From positions 37,143 through 101,142 of the forward strand of contig WSYH01001943.1 in assembly GCA_036426205.1 (NCBI GenBank): a stretch of 64,000 nt of DNA, read 5' to 3'. The notes beneath the pieces were generated by a model. It made no database searches. It was not told the origin of the DNA and was given only the letters and a program-made list of their open reading frames with translations. Made by a program: the position numbers and the translations under genes. This DNA is from Ascaphus truei (Eukaryota; Chordata; Amphibia; Anura; Ascaphidae). Below, piece after piece: positions 21,001 to 57,356 of this stretch (its first letter is position 1; each line of letters starts with the position of its first letter).

Positions 21001-22600
21001 CAGTTGTGTGGAAAAAAAAGTACAACCTCTTTGAATTCTATGGTTTTACATATCAGGACATAATAACATCATGTGTTCCTTAGCAGGTCTTAAAATTAAG
21101 TAAATACAATCTCAGATGAACAACAACACATGACATATTACACTGTGTCATGATTTATTTAACAAAAATAAAGCCAAAATGGAGAAGCTATGTGTGAAAA
21201 ACTAAGTACACCCTTACTGCTTCCATAGGAATTAAGATGCTAAGTAGCAGACAGGTGCTGCTAATCTAATGCCCTTGATTAATTGATCATCAGCATGTGT
21301 AACCACCTCTATAAAAGCCGAAGTTTTAGCAGTTTGCTGGTCTGGAGCATTCAGATGTGTGTTAACATAATGCCAAGGAGGAAAGACATCAGCAATGATC
21401 TTAGAGAAGCAATTGTTGCTGCCCATCAATCTGGAACGGGTTATAAGGCCATTTCCAAACAATTTAAAGTCCATCATTCTACAGTGAGAAAGATTATTCA
21501 AAGTGGAAAACATTCAAAACAGTTGCCAATCTTCCCAGAACTGGACGTTCCGACAAATTCACCTCAAGGTCAGACCGTGCAATGCTCAGAGAAATTGCAA
21601 AAAAACAAGAGTTACATCTCAGACTCTACAGGCCTCAGTTAGCATGTTAAATGTTAAAGTTCATGACAGTACAATTAGAAAAAGACTGAACAAGTATGGT
21701 TTGTTTGGAAGGGTTGCTAGGAGAAAGCCTCTTCTCTCTAAAAAGAACATGGCAGCACGGCTTAGGTTTGCAAAGTTGCATCTGAACAAACCACAAGACT
21801 TCTGGAACAATATCCTTTGGACAGTCGAGACCAAAATGGAGATGTTTGGCCATAATGCACAGTGCCACGTTTGACGAAAACCAAACACAGCATATCAGTA
21901 CAAACACCTCATACCAACTGTCAAGCACGGTGGTGGAGGGGTGATGATTTGGGCTTGTTTTGCAGCCACATGACCTGGAAACCTTGCAGTCATTGAGTCG
22001 ACAATGAACTCCTCTGTATACCAAAGTATTCTAGAGTCAAATGTGAGGCCATCTGTCCGTCAGTTAAAGCTTAGCCGAAATTGGGTCATGCAACAGGACA
22101 ATGATCCCAAGCACACCAGAAAATCTACAACAGAATGGCTGAAAAAGAAAAGAATCAAGGTGTTGCAATGGCCCAGTCAAAGTCCAGACCTCAACCCGAT
22201 TGAAAAGCTGTGGCGGAACCTTAAGAGAGCTGTGCATAAACAAATGCCCACAAACCTCAATGAACTGAAGCAACGTTGTAAAGAAGAGTGGGTGAAAAAT
22301 TCCTCAACAACAATGTGAGAGACTGATAAAGTCATACAGAAAACGATTACTTCAAGTTATTGCTGCTAAAGGTGGTTCTACAAGCTATTGAATCATAAGA
22401 TATACTTAGTTTTTCACACATGGCTTCTCCATTTTGGCTTTGTTTGTGTTAAATAAAGCATGACACATTGTAATTTGTCATGTGTTGTTGTTCATCTGAG
22501 GTTGTATTTACCTAATTTTAAGACCTGCTAAGGAACAAATTGTTTATTATGTCCTTGATATGTAAAACCATAGAATTCAAAGAGGGTGTTCACACCACTA
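21001..22600 (+). mobile_element. Complete Tc1-type transposon (1600 bp), inactive
   Basis: Ends are CAGTTGTGTG at the left and CACACCACTA at the right, the latter an imperfect inverted copy. Both lie in TA dinucleotides. Long inverted terminal regions (~200 bp) match each other, including CTTTGAATTCTATGG near the tips and AAAACTAAGT inside. A broken transposase gene lies between. Length and layout are those of a full Tc1 element. Confidence 0.92.
21370..22318 (+). pseudogene. Tc1 transposase (frameshifted)
   Basis: Starts MPRRKDISNDLREAIVAAHQ, with a paired-like helix-turn-helix (YKAISKQFKVHHSTVRKIIQ). Frame changes near 21500 and 21640, and internal stops, break it. The catalytic blocks remain: WTVETKMEMFG (the first Asp of WTDET is Val), then QQDNDPKHT (second Asp), and [11 protein letters not shown] (Glu). 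The stop is at 22316-22318. The enzyme would cut and paste the element; this copy cannot. Confidence 0.92.
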
Positions 22601-22619
22601 TATATAATATAGATATATC

Positions 22620-22975
22620 TATAATATTATATATATATATATATATATAGATATATTATTTATATTATGCAAATATAACTGTATGCTCATCTGCATGTCT
22701 TAGGCAGGTCTGCAACCCCGCCTCTCCCCATCTTCACCCAGCATACAGCACTTCCACTGCAGCAAGGGATTCTGGGAAATGACATGCAAATGAGAACACA
22801 GTGTCACTTTTTGCCTCAATAACCATTTTTAACATGGTTCCCTATAGGCTTAAGCTTGTTGCATGGTCACAGCTTTGAGCACAGCCTGTTATATTTGCAT
22901 ATTTGCTTTCCTGTGGAGGGTTTTTGTCACTTTTTTTACTCACCATAATTTAACTCAGTATTATATATATAGTGC
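22620..22975. repeat. Unclassified dispersed sequence, AT-rich ends
   Basis: Contains ATGCAAATATAACTG and ATTTGCATATTTGC motifs. No coding frame or clear inverted termini. Probably an old DNA-transposon derivative, judged only by texture. Confidence 0.35.
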
Positions 22976-23040
22976 AGAATAAATTAGTTCTTCAGTATTA
23001 GGTGATACCTTTTTTATTGGACTAACAATTTATGTCATAG

Positions 23041-23074
23041 GACAAGCTTTCGAGAGTTCTCCTCTCTTCTTCAG
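23041..23074 (-). ncRNA. Hammerhead-ribozyme-like motif of Penelope-like copy 2
   Basis: Minus strand: CTGAAGA (23074-23068, exact CUGANGA), then helix II GAGAG/CTCTC with a 5-base loop (23066-23052). GAAA (23051-23048) and AGCTT (helix III as the short palindrome AGCT plus the cleavage-site base) follow. GAC immediately before the core and GTC immediately after the site can pair as the start of helix I. All core positions are intact. Confidence 0.7.
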
Positions 23075-23270
23075 GTCAAGCAATACTGATATACAAAGGA
23101 TTCAATGGCTAAAGCAGTGTAGAGAGAGGAAAAAAAAACAGATATTTACTGTAGATAAGGTAGGGTGTTAAGTGTTTGAAGCCAGGGGACAGTGTCAAAG
23201 AAAGGTGGGGAGGGAAAGGGATGCTGGGGGGGAGAGAAAGTGTGGATAAGAATTGAGGCAAGCAGGATAA

Positions 23271-23850
23271 TTACAAACAATTTTGATAGGGTGTGAGAAA
23301 ACCCATGTCCACATTAAGTCCTTTGGTTTTGGTGTCAAAGAGTCTTATCATTCTGAGTTCAAATGTTTTCCGTTCTTGGGTGCTTTTAAACATTCCATTG
23401 AGGATTTTGATTTTTAAATCATTTATGGAATGATCTGGTTGTGAGAAGTGATGTCCCACAGGTGAGCAGTATCTTCCTTCTTCGTGATGGAGTATAGAGT
23501 GTCTGTGCATATTCATTCTTCCTTGTAGTTTTTGGCTGGTTTCCTCAATGTAGCAACCTTGGTCACATTTGTTGCACTGAATCATATACACTATATTTCT
23601 GGATGTGCAGCTGTATGATCCTTTAACATTGAATGTTCTATGGTTGTGACTGGCTGTGGGATCTTGGCAAATGTGTTTGCAGAGTTTGCAGCGTTTGTTG
23701 CTGCACGGGTTTGTGCCATTATCTATGTCTTTAAAATCGTTGTGAAGTTTTCTGCTGACTAATTTCTGTTTGAGGTTTGGTGGTTGCCGGAATGCAAGAA
23801 TGGGAGGTTTGGGAAAGATTTCTTTTAATGTCGCATCCTCTGTTGTATAT
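23271..23850 (-). pseudogene. Penelope-like protein, GIY-YIG endonuclease end (copy 2)
   Basis: The frame contains KEIFPKPPILAFRQPPNLKQ, then CNKRCKLCKHI (a CxxC-type zinc cluster) and FNVKGSYSCTSRNIVYMIQC. CNKCDQGCYIEETSQKLQGR and FELRMIRLFDTKTKGLNVDM follow. The NIVYMIQC...YIEET-x-x-x-L-x-x-R block is the GIY-YIG nuclease core with its catalytic Arg. The reverse-transcriptase part is missing. The frame is otherwise open to its natural stop, so this is one of the better preserved Penelope-like tails in the window. Confidence 0.85.
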
Positions 23851-23856
23851 ATATAA

Positions 23857-24393
23857 AACAAACAGAAGCGCAAGCTCCATAGCATGTAACTGTTTAAACA
23901 AAAGAGTACATTTATTAAAAAAACTGCAGCCCAAAGGAAATGCACTTACAGGATTAAAAAAAGCAACCAAACGTGGGAGAGAAATCTCTGTGTGTAGTCA
24001 TCTGCGGGGGTGAGAGGGTCCCAGGTAGGCATGGTACATCTGCACAGCTTGTAGCCACCACCAACTCCTGTGATCTTACTAGCTGCATTTTCAAGCGCTG
24101 GCAACTATCCCATGCAGGAGCAGAGGACATCGAGGCACTGATTGACTCAGTCTCCTGGCGCCAACTTGTGACAGGAGTTGGTGGTGGCTACAAGCTGTGC
24201 AGATATACCATACCTACCTGGGACCCTCTCATCCCCGCAGATGACTACACACAGAGATTTCTCTCCCACGTTTGGTTGCTTTTTTTAATTCTGTAAGTGC
24301 ATTTCCTTTGGGCTGCAGTTTTTTAATAAATGTACTCTTTTGTTTAAACAGTTACATGCTATGGAGCTTGCGCTTCTGTTTGTTTTTTGATTC
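23857..24393. repeat. Foldback: ~225-bp inverted repeat with ~90-bp spacer
   Basis: The left arm starts AAAACAAACAGAAGCGC and runs to CACCAACTCCTG (about 24070). The right arm is its reverse complement, from CAGGAGTTGGTGG (24172) to GCGCTTCTGTTTG. The arms are near-identical over their length, including TTTAAACA and CTGCAGCCCAAAGG. Transcribed, it would make a very long hairpin. No transposase is present and no target duplication could be fixed. Confidence 0.9.
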
Positions 24394-24636
24394 GTAGTGG
24401 TTGGCTATACCACTTTTATCTGAAGCTGCAAAGACACTCCCTGGATCATCAATTGGAACCTTTATCTCTCTGGATTTTTCAAGTGGAACATTTATTTTGG
24501 ACTTTGTTTATGGTTTGAAGTTATATGTAGTTAAAAGTGTGTTGATTTTTATTGATTCATATAATTTATTATCATTATTCTATATATATTGTCACTATTA
24601 TCCACCTGAGCGCTACTTAATTTTGTGTTGGTCTTA

Positions 24637-24669
<33 letters not shown>

Positions 24670-25470
24670 AACACACTTTCCCCCAACCCCTTGGGAGATG
24701 TGTAGCTACAGCATATGTGTGGTGCAATACCTGTGGCTCACAAGAGTGCTGAGCCTCCGTTGCTGGGAACCTGGGGCGCACCTGGATCGGTGCTCGGTAG
24801 TGCCTCCACCTGTATAGAATTCTATATGTAGAATAACCCAGTTACAGGACACATAATAAAGAGTACACACAGGGTCACGCAGAACAAGTTTGCTATATAG
24901 CGCTAAATAATGGTTACAGCTACCCACCAGGCCTCGCACGGCCATAACCCCTCACCATGTTCCCAACACTGTGACCTCACCCCTGTAGTGGTTACTACAA
25001 AGTACTGTGGTGTCCCTGGGCACTATTGTGTGTACAGTTGGTGCACTTGGAGTACCTGCCCAGGTGCTCCTGCACCCAGGTATGGCCAGAAGATGAAGCG
25101 GATCCACTGATCCCAGCGATGTTGGCATAGCCTCCGCCTCTACATTGGGTGGTATCCCGCGTGGATGGTGCCACCATGAAGAATGTCTCTTTACTGTAGA
25201 TGGTGATCTGATATCTGATTCCAGACTACGAGATGCCAGGATAAAGCTGCGTCCTGTCTGTATCCCTCACAATGTCACTACAGGGCAGTGTCCCTATCTA
25301 TCGGCCTGTCCCTGCAGTAACCACAAGCTGAGGGGAGTCGGGGGCCTAGCTGGGGCTTAAGGAGGACTCTGGCATAGTACAGGGGTCACTGACACCCTGC
25401 ACATGCACACCCTACCCTTCTACTGTCCCAGCTCCGACTGGATATGCTCCTTAAGGCACCAAATGTAACA
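24394..25470. other. Repeat-derived sequence, possible non-autonomous LTR element
   Basis: AT-rich sequence and a (TG)n tract (24636-24663) precede TGTAACACACTTTCC (24669). The right part contains GGCACCAAATGTAACA (25456-25471), which on the minus strand reads TGTTACATTTGGTGCC, like an LTR end followed by a primer site. No coding frame of note. Classification is tentative. Confidence 0.35.
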
Positions 25471-26250
25471 ACTATAGTCCTCTGTGAATCCTGCAGCCCT
25501 ATTGGCTGTTTCTCTCCATCTGACTAGCAGCCCCTGGGGCTACTGGGATTGTAGTTCCCTTGCGGGACTTACAATACGCATGTGCACGCTTATTCAAGAT
25601 GGTGGCTTCCTGCAAAGAGAGCCGCCAGGGACCTCAGGAGACTCGGTCGCCTCGCCTGACTGACCGCGATGTCGGCAACTACTTCCCACACCTGTCCATA
25701 CTTCCCCGCAACCACCCGCGCAACCACCAGATGCACCCATCGCCGCAGTGGCGGTAAGGGCTTACGGGGGACCAGGGGGACCCGGGTTATATATATATAA
25801 TTATGTTTGTGTATACATACATACATACATAATGCATGTGTGTCTCTGTGGACCCCGGCTTTGTGTTCTCAGCAGTTCTGCGATGGTGAGAGGGACACAG
25901 CACAGATTATTAAGTAGTGTATAAGTTACTGATTAACTCCTGCACTGCCAGAGGCAGCACCAAGCAGTACAGTACTGCTGTGTGAAGCAGCAATATATGA
26001 GAGCTGAGATACCCATCGCTACAGGGAGGGAGTCTTATGATGACATTCCTTCTCTGCTCCCTTCTTTCCTCTTCCTGTCTCTCCACATTCCACATAACTT
26101 TCCCTCTGCTACTCTCACTTTGTATCCCCCTTTCCTTCTCTCGCTCTCTCTCTCCGCCCTCTCTCCCTCCCTCTCTCGCACCATCCCATGAACCCTTTAT
26201 CAAGTTCAACTGGGAACTGCTCCTGACCAACAGCAAATAGACAGCACATA
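25471..26250. other. No gene recognised upstream of GCK
   Basis: Mixed unique and CT-rich sequence (CTCTCTCTCC at 26130-26175), a TATATATATA tract at 25788 and a CATACATACATA run at 25815. No conserved exon was seen. Confidence 0.45.
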
Positions 26251-26620
26251 CTGTATACCAGAGTAACAGAGAGAGACAGACACAGGATATATACCACTGA
26301 GAGACGGACACAGGGTATAGTGTACAGTATTTGCCACTGACAGACAGACACAAGGTATATACAACTGAGAGACAGACATAAAGACAGATACAGCGTATAT
26401 ACCACTGAGAGACAGACACAGAGCATGTACCACTGAGAGACAGAAAGACAGACATAGGGTATATACCACTGAGAGACGGGCACAGGGCATGTACCTCTGA
26501 GTGACAAACAGAAAGACAGACACTGTATATATACCGCTGAGAGAGTCAGTGGCAGACACAGGGTATATAGCACTGACAGAGTCAGTGGCAGACACACAGT
26601 CACAGGTTGACATACACTGA
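26250..26620. repeat. ~30-bp minisatellite
   Basis: About twelve imperfect units of GGTATATACCACTGAGAGAC plus AGACACA. Overlapping minus-strand open frames (69-184 codons, Cys/Ser/Leu-rich) are produced by the repeat and are not genes. Confidence 0.9.
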
Positions 26621-26722
26621 CACACAGACCTTTGTAAAGTGCCCTTGAGACCCAGAGGAACGCACACACTGTGCCTCTTTAACCCCCTCTATGTCGTGTT
26701 GTGGACCCTCTATATAGAAGGC

Positions 26723-26746
26723 ATGGAACAGTCTGTGCAGCATGAG
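26723..26746 (+). CDS. GCK: Candidate GCK exon 1 (8 codons), weak
   Basis: ATGGAACAG...CATGAG is followed by the donor GTAAGA and ends in phase 0, as required to join GTG at 28008. That would give an 8-residue leader MEQSVQHE before the conserved body. A TATA-like CTATATAG lies only 12-19 bases upstream. In mammals the first exon encodes about 15 variable residues and differs between beta-cell and liver promoters, so sequence conservation gives no help. The real exon 1 may lie elsewhere, even outside the window. Confidence 0.25.
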
Positions 26747-26979
26747 GTAAGATGCCTGTGCAGGAGAGAGCTGTCAAACCTATAACGTGAGCATGTCACG
26801 TGCACTGTTATATGGAAGAGGGGAGCTGCTGGGTTACACATTGGGGGCCTGGAGACTGGAGGTCTGCCAGAGGACCTCTCTATGGCCTTCAATACTGACT
26901 TTACCCCCTTATCTGAATTTGTTTTGCGAGAATCAATCATATTCTGCAGAGCACTGACTTTTATTGGACGCTAAGTCTA

Positions 26980-27730
26980 AAGTATTGCCATTTGAAGGGT
27001 TAGGCACTGCCTTTGTGTGATGGGGAGCCTGGCTGAACCTGTGCTGTGTATATATGTCATGGTAAAGCGGTGTGTGTGAGGGGGAGGCTGACAATACCTC
27101 TGCCCATACTGTGCCTGTGTGTATGTCATGGTGTATGTATGTCATGTTGTAGTTGTGTGTGTGAAGGGGAGGCTGACACTGCCCGTGGTATGTATGTCAT
27201 GGTGTAGTAGTGTGAATATATAGTAGGAAAGGCTTACACTGCCACTGCCCACGCTGTTTCTGTGCTGGTTATACATGTCATCATGTCATGGTGTAGTAGT
27301 GTGTGAGGGGGGCCTGGCATTGCTTCTGCCAACACTATACCTGTGCTGTGTAAACATTTCCTGGGGTAGTAGTGTGAGGGGAGGCTGACACTTTCGCTGC
27401 CCATGCTGTTCCTGTGTTGTGTGTATACATATCATGGTGTAGTAGTGTGTGTGAGGTGGAGATTTACACTGCCCGTTCTGTGTATTTATGTCATGGTGTA
27501 ATAGTATATATTAGGAAAGGCTGACACTGCCGCTGTCCACACTGTACCTGTGCTGTGTATACATGTCATGGTGTAGTAGTGTGTCACGGGGAGGCTGGTA
27601 TTGCCTATGCCTGCGCTGTACCTGTGCTGTGTATACATGTCCTAAATGTACTAGTGTGTATGTGTGAGGGGGATGCTGGCATTCCGCTGCCCATGCTGTA
27701 TCTGTGCTGTGTATAGGGCCAGGACATGTT
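26980..27730. repeat. ~90-bp minisatellite (GTGCTGTGTATACATGTCAT type)
   Basis: Seven to eight diverged units, each with ATGTCATGGTGTAGTAGTGT, a G-rich GAGGGGGAGGCTG and CTGTACCTGTGCTGTG. It lies between the candidate exon 1 and GCK exon 2. Confidence 0.85.
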
Positions 27731-28007
27731 ACATGGAGTTATTGATCAGCACTCATAGTCACAACCCTGTCTCTGACCCCCTGAAGGGGTCATTTTTCAG
27801 CACTGACCCCAAATCCCAGCCACGTTCTACACAATGCATAATAACAACTAGTACAGTGTAGACTGTGTACACAGTGCTGTATATAATGTATATATAGAAT
27901 TATCACTCGCACCTATTAATGTATTGCCCCATCCTCTTTCACCCTCTTCTTGCCCTCCCCTCTCTCCTTTTCCTCGCTGTCCCTCCTCCCCTTCCCTCCT
28001 GAGACAG

Positions 28008-52822
<24,815 letters not shown>

Positions 52823-53680
52823 CGAGCGTTCCAGCCAGGGGATCCACCCCTTCCTCCCCCTCCGCACACAACCACCCAACTCTGCTTCCCACAGACCTGC
52901 AGAGCGTTGCTTCATTAATAACTATGCCGCCGCAGAACACCCCTGCAGTGCATTGATCCAACCCTGCACCTTATTATATTATGTATATCTGCAGACTATT
53001 GCTCCTTCAGTTAGAGCCCTGAGTGTGTCACCACACAGGCGCTAATTACTCGTGTGGTAATATCTGCAATAAGAAGCCACATAATGACCGACTCCCAGGC
53101 GCCCCATTTATATTCCGATGCCAAACAGCATTATCTTCCATGGCAGAGACGAAAACCACGTGTCGGAAACGTTTTAACATCAAGTCCGTTGTTTATAAAC
53201 GAGCACCACCATCCATCTTACGCTTAAATATTTCATGTGCGTGGCTGCCCCACTTTTTGAATGATTATGTAGTGCAGTAGGAGAGGTTAGTGAGCAGGCC
53301 TGTCTCCTCTGACTGGTTTGGGGTTAGTCTCATGGATTATTAGCACCAGCATCTCATAGATTTCAGTGGAGTCTCACTGATAACAGTCTGCACTTTTCCA
53401 TCAAGATAACATTTTGTTTTGTCCCAGAAACCGCGCTGATGTTGGAGGTTGACAGCTCTGGCATCACTGTGTGTTTTAGGTGACTGCAATCTTGTTCATT
53501 TAAACCAAACCGGCCAGTCTGGGAGTAACACTGACCCCATGCGTCTTGCTGGGATGTTATCTGTGTGGAAGCTCCAGCGGTCTCTGCAGACCACCTTATT
53601 CGTCCCTTTTCACCTCCCCAGTTTAGGACTCTCAGGTAACCTCCATTCCCACAGGGCCTATCACAGATAGGTGCAGTTCC
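52823..53680. other. GCK 3' flank, probably 3' UTR at its start
   Basis: Unique-looking sequence after the stop; no coding frame with recognisable homology and no obvious poly(A) signal. Confidence 0.5.
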
Positions 53681-53689
53681 CAGTGGAAA

Positions 53690-54135
53690 ACACTCTCACC
53701 CTCCCCCGGAAGAACTACAGCCTCAGGGAGGAGTATAACACAGATAACTTGGGTCTTTAATCTTTATAGTACAGCATCAGCATACTGACATCATACAGTA
53801 TACCTCAGTACACTATCTTCTCTTTGTAGCAAGAGAGATTATCCCCACTGGACCCTACATAACCTAGCCGAGTGTCACCTCTCAGCTTGATCTTCTCTTG
53901 GTCAACCCCCAGGGCTTGAGGCCCCAAAGGTCTATCCCTGTCTCCCACACGCCCTGGTGGAGCATGGGGTAGGTGATCCCACTCCCCTGAGGGAGGGGGT
54001 AGAAGGTGAACCAGAGCCCTGGCTCCACACTTCTACAACTACTAAATTTGGAGCTGGAGACCCTTTTTGTTACCAGAGGAGGGCTCCAGGTCTCAGCCCC
54101 GTATGGGCAGTACCCAGGCCAAAAGCCCTGTAACA
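53690..54135 (-). repeat. LTR-like sequence, unconfirmed
   Basis: The minus strand begins TGTTACAGGGCTTTTGGCC at 54135. The other end near 53690 (CACTCTCACCCTCCCCC) is not defined and no target duplication was found. GC-moderate, non-coding. Confidence 0.3.
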
Positions 54136-54235
54136 ACTGTATGCAGATGTCATGTTTATACCAACCAACATCTGACCACTTCTTTCAGGAAGATTTGCCA
54201 CGAGGGGTGTGATTTCCTCTGACTGCTCCGTTCTG

Positions 54236-54490
54236 AATATCAGTATATGTTAAACAGGAGTTTGCACAGGCAAAGCCCCCTCTCCTTCCTCTAAAGCGCC
54301 TCCAGGACAGGGGGACTAGAGGTTACGTAAACACTTGATTGACAAGTGCACCCCCCCCCCCCATTCATAGGCCCCCGATTAAAAGAAAATTCTTAATTTC
54401 CAAATAAGCCGAAACTGGCGAATCTTTGCTTTTAGTCTGGTTACATTTGTATATGGAAGACAAGTATATCGAAAAGTTGTTTTTTAAAAA
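54236..54490. repeat. Dispersed repeat, copy 2 of the 1096-1350 family
   Basis: GAGTTTGCACAGGCAAAGCC and GAATCTTTGC...GAAAAGTTGTTT correspond in order to blocks at 1096-1350, same orientation, with a C-run (54350-54362) in place of part of the middle. Confidence 0.5.
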
Positions 54491-55004
54491 ATAAAAAAAA
54501 TTGTGTGTGCGCAAACTAACAAGGATTGCACCTTTTTTAAATAACCAGCTGGGGACGGGTTCAGGTAATGGGGACAGACTACAGACCCTACCTTTTTATT
54601 ATAGATTATGCTGCTTTAATTAATGAGCCAGACACAGCTGTTATGCAGGCCTACAGTGGATACACCCATGTACTGACTTCATTCCCCGTGTGTCTTTGGC
54701 CACGCGTGTATCAAAGTGTAACCGTGAATGTTAACCTGCTGCTATATCAAACACAGGTGAAGATAGAATGTGTTTGTGCTTTTCGAGTTTATGCGGGGTC
54801 ACTTTTATCTGACAAAGGGTGCCTCACCCAGATCTGTATGTGTCAGAATATTATCCCTGGATATTAAATCAGCAGTCTTTACTTACTTTAGGATATCTCT
54901 TCTTGTCCTTTCCAAGGCAGTTTTTATTTTTTAAATCTGATTCTTTGTTCAAGAGATATAACTGTTTAAAATATTAACTGTCCGGGAGATTTCAATGGAG
55001 CTCT

Positions 55005-55150
55005 CCACTCAGTGGAGAAATAGTATACTAATAAAAGCCAATTGGCCAAAAAATAATAAAGTTTTATTATTAGAATGACGACAAAAATTACTTACAAATA
55101 TAACCCATTCAAAAGTATAAGTATTAGTATACTATTTCTCCACTGAGTGG
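55005..55150. repeat. 29-bp perfect inverted repeat, ~88-bp spacer
   Basis: CCACTCAGTGGAGAAATAGT ATACTAATA (55005-55033) is exactly reversed and complemented at 55122-55150. The size suits a tiny MITE or hairpin-forming insertion; no target duplication was fixed. Confidence 0.85.
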
Positions 55151-55293
55151 GGGATGTGTGCTACTGGTCACCTATATCCTCTATAATATGTACATTTAGA
55201 CAGGACTATTAAGTCGTACGCATATCTTTAAGATTTGACAGAGTGCAACCAGCAGTCTAAAGGTTACCATGGTACCCCCATGATTTATATATA

Positions 55294-55761
55294 CAGGCAG
55301 TCCTCGGTTATCCGACACAATGCGTTACTCAAAATTGCGTTGTAAAGCGAAACACGTTTTCCCATAGGAACACTGTTTAAATGAAAGGTTCCGTTCCTGA
55401 AGGCATTTTTAACACTAAAATACACCAAATATTTTACGCAGGCAATAAGATATGCAGCACACACATAAATTATATAGTGTATATACTGTATTATATATAT
55501 AACATAATAAATCATATATTATATAGTATAATATAATATTATATAGTATAATATTATATATATATATGCTCTTACAAAGCTTTGCAACGTTGTTTATGTG
55601 AATGTGTATATATATATACACACATACACAACGTTGCAAAGCGTCGTAAGAGCGTTGGATAAGCCATTTTGGCGTTGTAAAAATGAATATAGGTATTCAT
55701 TGCATAGCGTTCGATAAGCCATTCGTTGTAAAGTGAAGCGTTGTAAAACGAGGACTGCCTG
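55294..55761. mobile_element. Tigger/pogo-like MITE (468 bp)
   Basis: CAGGCAGTCCTCGGTTATCC at the left and AAAACGAGGACTGCCTG at the right, both flanked by TA. TTGCGTTGTAAAGCGAA and TTCGTTGTAAAGTGAAGCG extend the inverted ends. The interior is TA-rich. Ends of CAGGC...CCTCG type with TA duplication fit the pogo/Tigger branch. Confidence 0.82.
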
Positions 55762-56394
55762 TATATATATATTTTTTTATTTATTTAAAAAATAACATTT
55801 TTTAAAGAGCTGGTCTTGCTCAGGGGACAAGATACTAACATTTATATCAGGTAAACATATATAGCTTATGTGGGTGAGGGGGATTGATGCTTTAATGTAC
55901 CAGGGGACGGGCACCCATTATCCAGACAAAAGGGCCCTTCCAAGTCCTAGTTTCTCTGTGTAATGTTAGTATTATTATTATATCATTTTATGTTCGGTAT
56001 TGCTTCATTTTGGAGTAGTAATTAATTTATTGTTAAATATCACATTATTATGTATATATGTATTTGTTTTCTAAAAAAATTAGATAATTTGTGTTTAATC
56101 TATTGGTCAATTTCAGGTTTTAAATTGTTGTTAAAGAATAAACTGCCCCCTCCCCCCCCCCCCCCCTCCTCGGCAATAGAACATTTCGTTCTCTGTTGAT
56201 CATGTGTTGTGTTGAGTTATGATGTCATAGGGTTTCTGTGACAGGAAGAGCCTCTGCACAGGACAGCTGTGACCCCACGGCAAAATGCTAATAATGTATT
56301 CAACTGACAAATCTCCATCTGCGCCATCAGCGTATGTACATGCAGATGTTATATGGACCCAGAAAACGTATGGGACGCAGCAGGGATGTTTCCT

Positions 56395-56520
56395 TATATA
56401 GGTTTATAAAATGTATTATTTTTACAGTATGGCTATTATAAATAATATGACACAAATCATTTATAGTTACTAACACCAGTAATAAATAAATCCAAAATAC
56501 AACACGATGCGTCAAAAATA
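56395..56520. repeat. Dispersed AT-rich repeat, copy 2
   Basis: ATAGGTTTATAAAATGTATT, ATTTTTACAGTATGGCTATT and AATAAATAAATCCAAAATAC match 585-710 in the same orientation. Confidence 0.6.
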
Positions 56521-56815
56521 ATTTAAAAACAAAATATTGTGTCTCCATGCGTATTAAGCACGTTTATGGAGGTTTGTATTACTTTAAGCACTAAATTATT
56601 GACGCGCATATTTAAACAATTAAATCTTATTACATGGTCCTTAATGTATCATATTAGATTGATTGTATTTTGTCCCTGCGTTATTCTGGGAGTGTCAGTA
56701 ACGCACATATTACAATGGGTTGTGTTAGATTTCATGTCTGTCGTTTTTATTAGTGCATAATCGCTATGTCAGTTGTAAGGTGCATCAGAAACTTTATTAC
56801 GAAACGTCTAAAAAG

Positions 56816-57000
56816 GCTGAAGGAGCGGCTCAGTGAGTAAAGGCACTGATTGATAACAATGACGAGTTTGAATCAGGGAAACATGCTTCAAAGCCCGGTG
56901 TCCGCTCCTTGTGACCTTGGGCAAGTCACTTTATCTCCCCTGTGCCTGAGAAAGATTCTCAGCTCTATGTACAATGCTGCATACACTGACACACCAGAAA
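56816..57000 (+). mobile_element. tRNA-derived SINE with MIR/L2-like tail
   Basis: The head GGAGCGGCTCAGTGAGTAAA GGCACTG resembles a polymerase III A box, and GAGTTTGAATC a B box. The tail TGACCTTGGGCAAGTCACTT then ATCTCCCCTGTGCCTGAG is the classic MIR/CORE-SINE/L2 3' sequence. A conserved SINE core lies between. Confidence 0.75.
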
Positions 57001-57356
57001 AAAAGGAAACGGAGAGAAACTATTTGTCTATCAAACCAAACGTGCCTATAGCCAGACTGCGATGTTCTCCGAATCCTCGAGGGCTGTGTGACCTCGTGGA
57101 AAGTCTTCTTCTTTGCCTTTTATCTCATGACCTAAGCATCAAATGCATTTAACTTAACCCCTTTGATGCCAGAAGTGGCAGTGACACATTGTGATAGAAC
57201 ACACAGAGCGATATAAAAACCACGTAGAACGATATAGTAACATGCAAAGTGATAGCATAACACTGCTTAATATTACCGTATAACACACAGAGCAATGCGT
57301 TGAATACTTCCCTGGCAGAGGGGGTTAATAAAAAGTGAATTATGTGCAGTTTAGAC

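Larger units (their letters stand above)
22980..23850 (-). mobile_element. Penelope-like element copy 2, 3' part
   Basis: On the minus strand the C-terminal coding region ends at 23271. A ~290-bp 3' section follows, including a hammerhead-shaped motif (23074-23041), and ends near TTCAGTATTAG/AATAAATTAG around 22980. Upstream the element is cut off at about 23850 by the foldback sequence at 23857. Confidence 0.8.

Noticed and set aside
23271..23945. 224-codon minus-strand frame considered a host gene
   Set aside because: It has the GIY-YIG end of Penelope-like proteins; its first ~30 codons come from the adjacent foldback and are not part of the family.
53150..53200. GTGTCGGAAACGTTTT examined as a fourth hammerhead motif
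   Set aside because: No CUGANGA box and no convincing helix II before GAAA.
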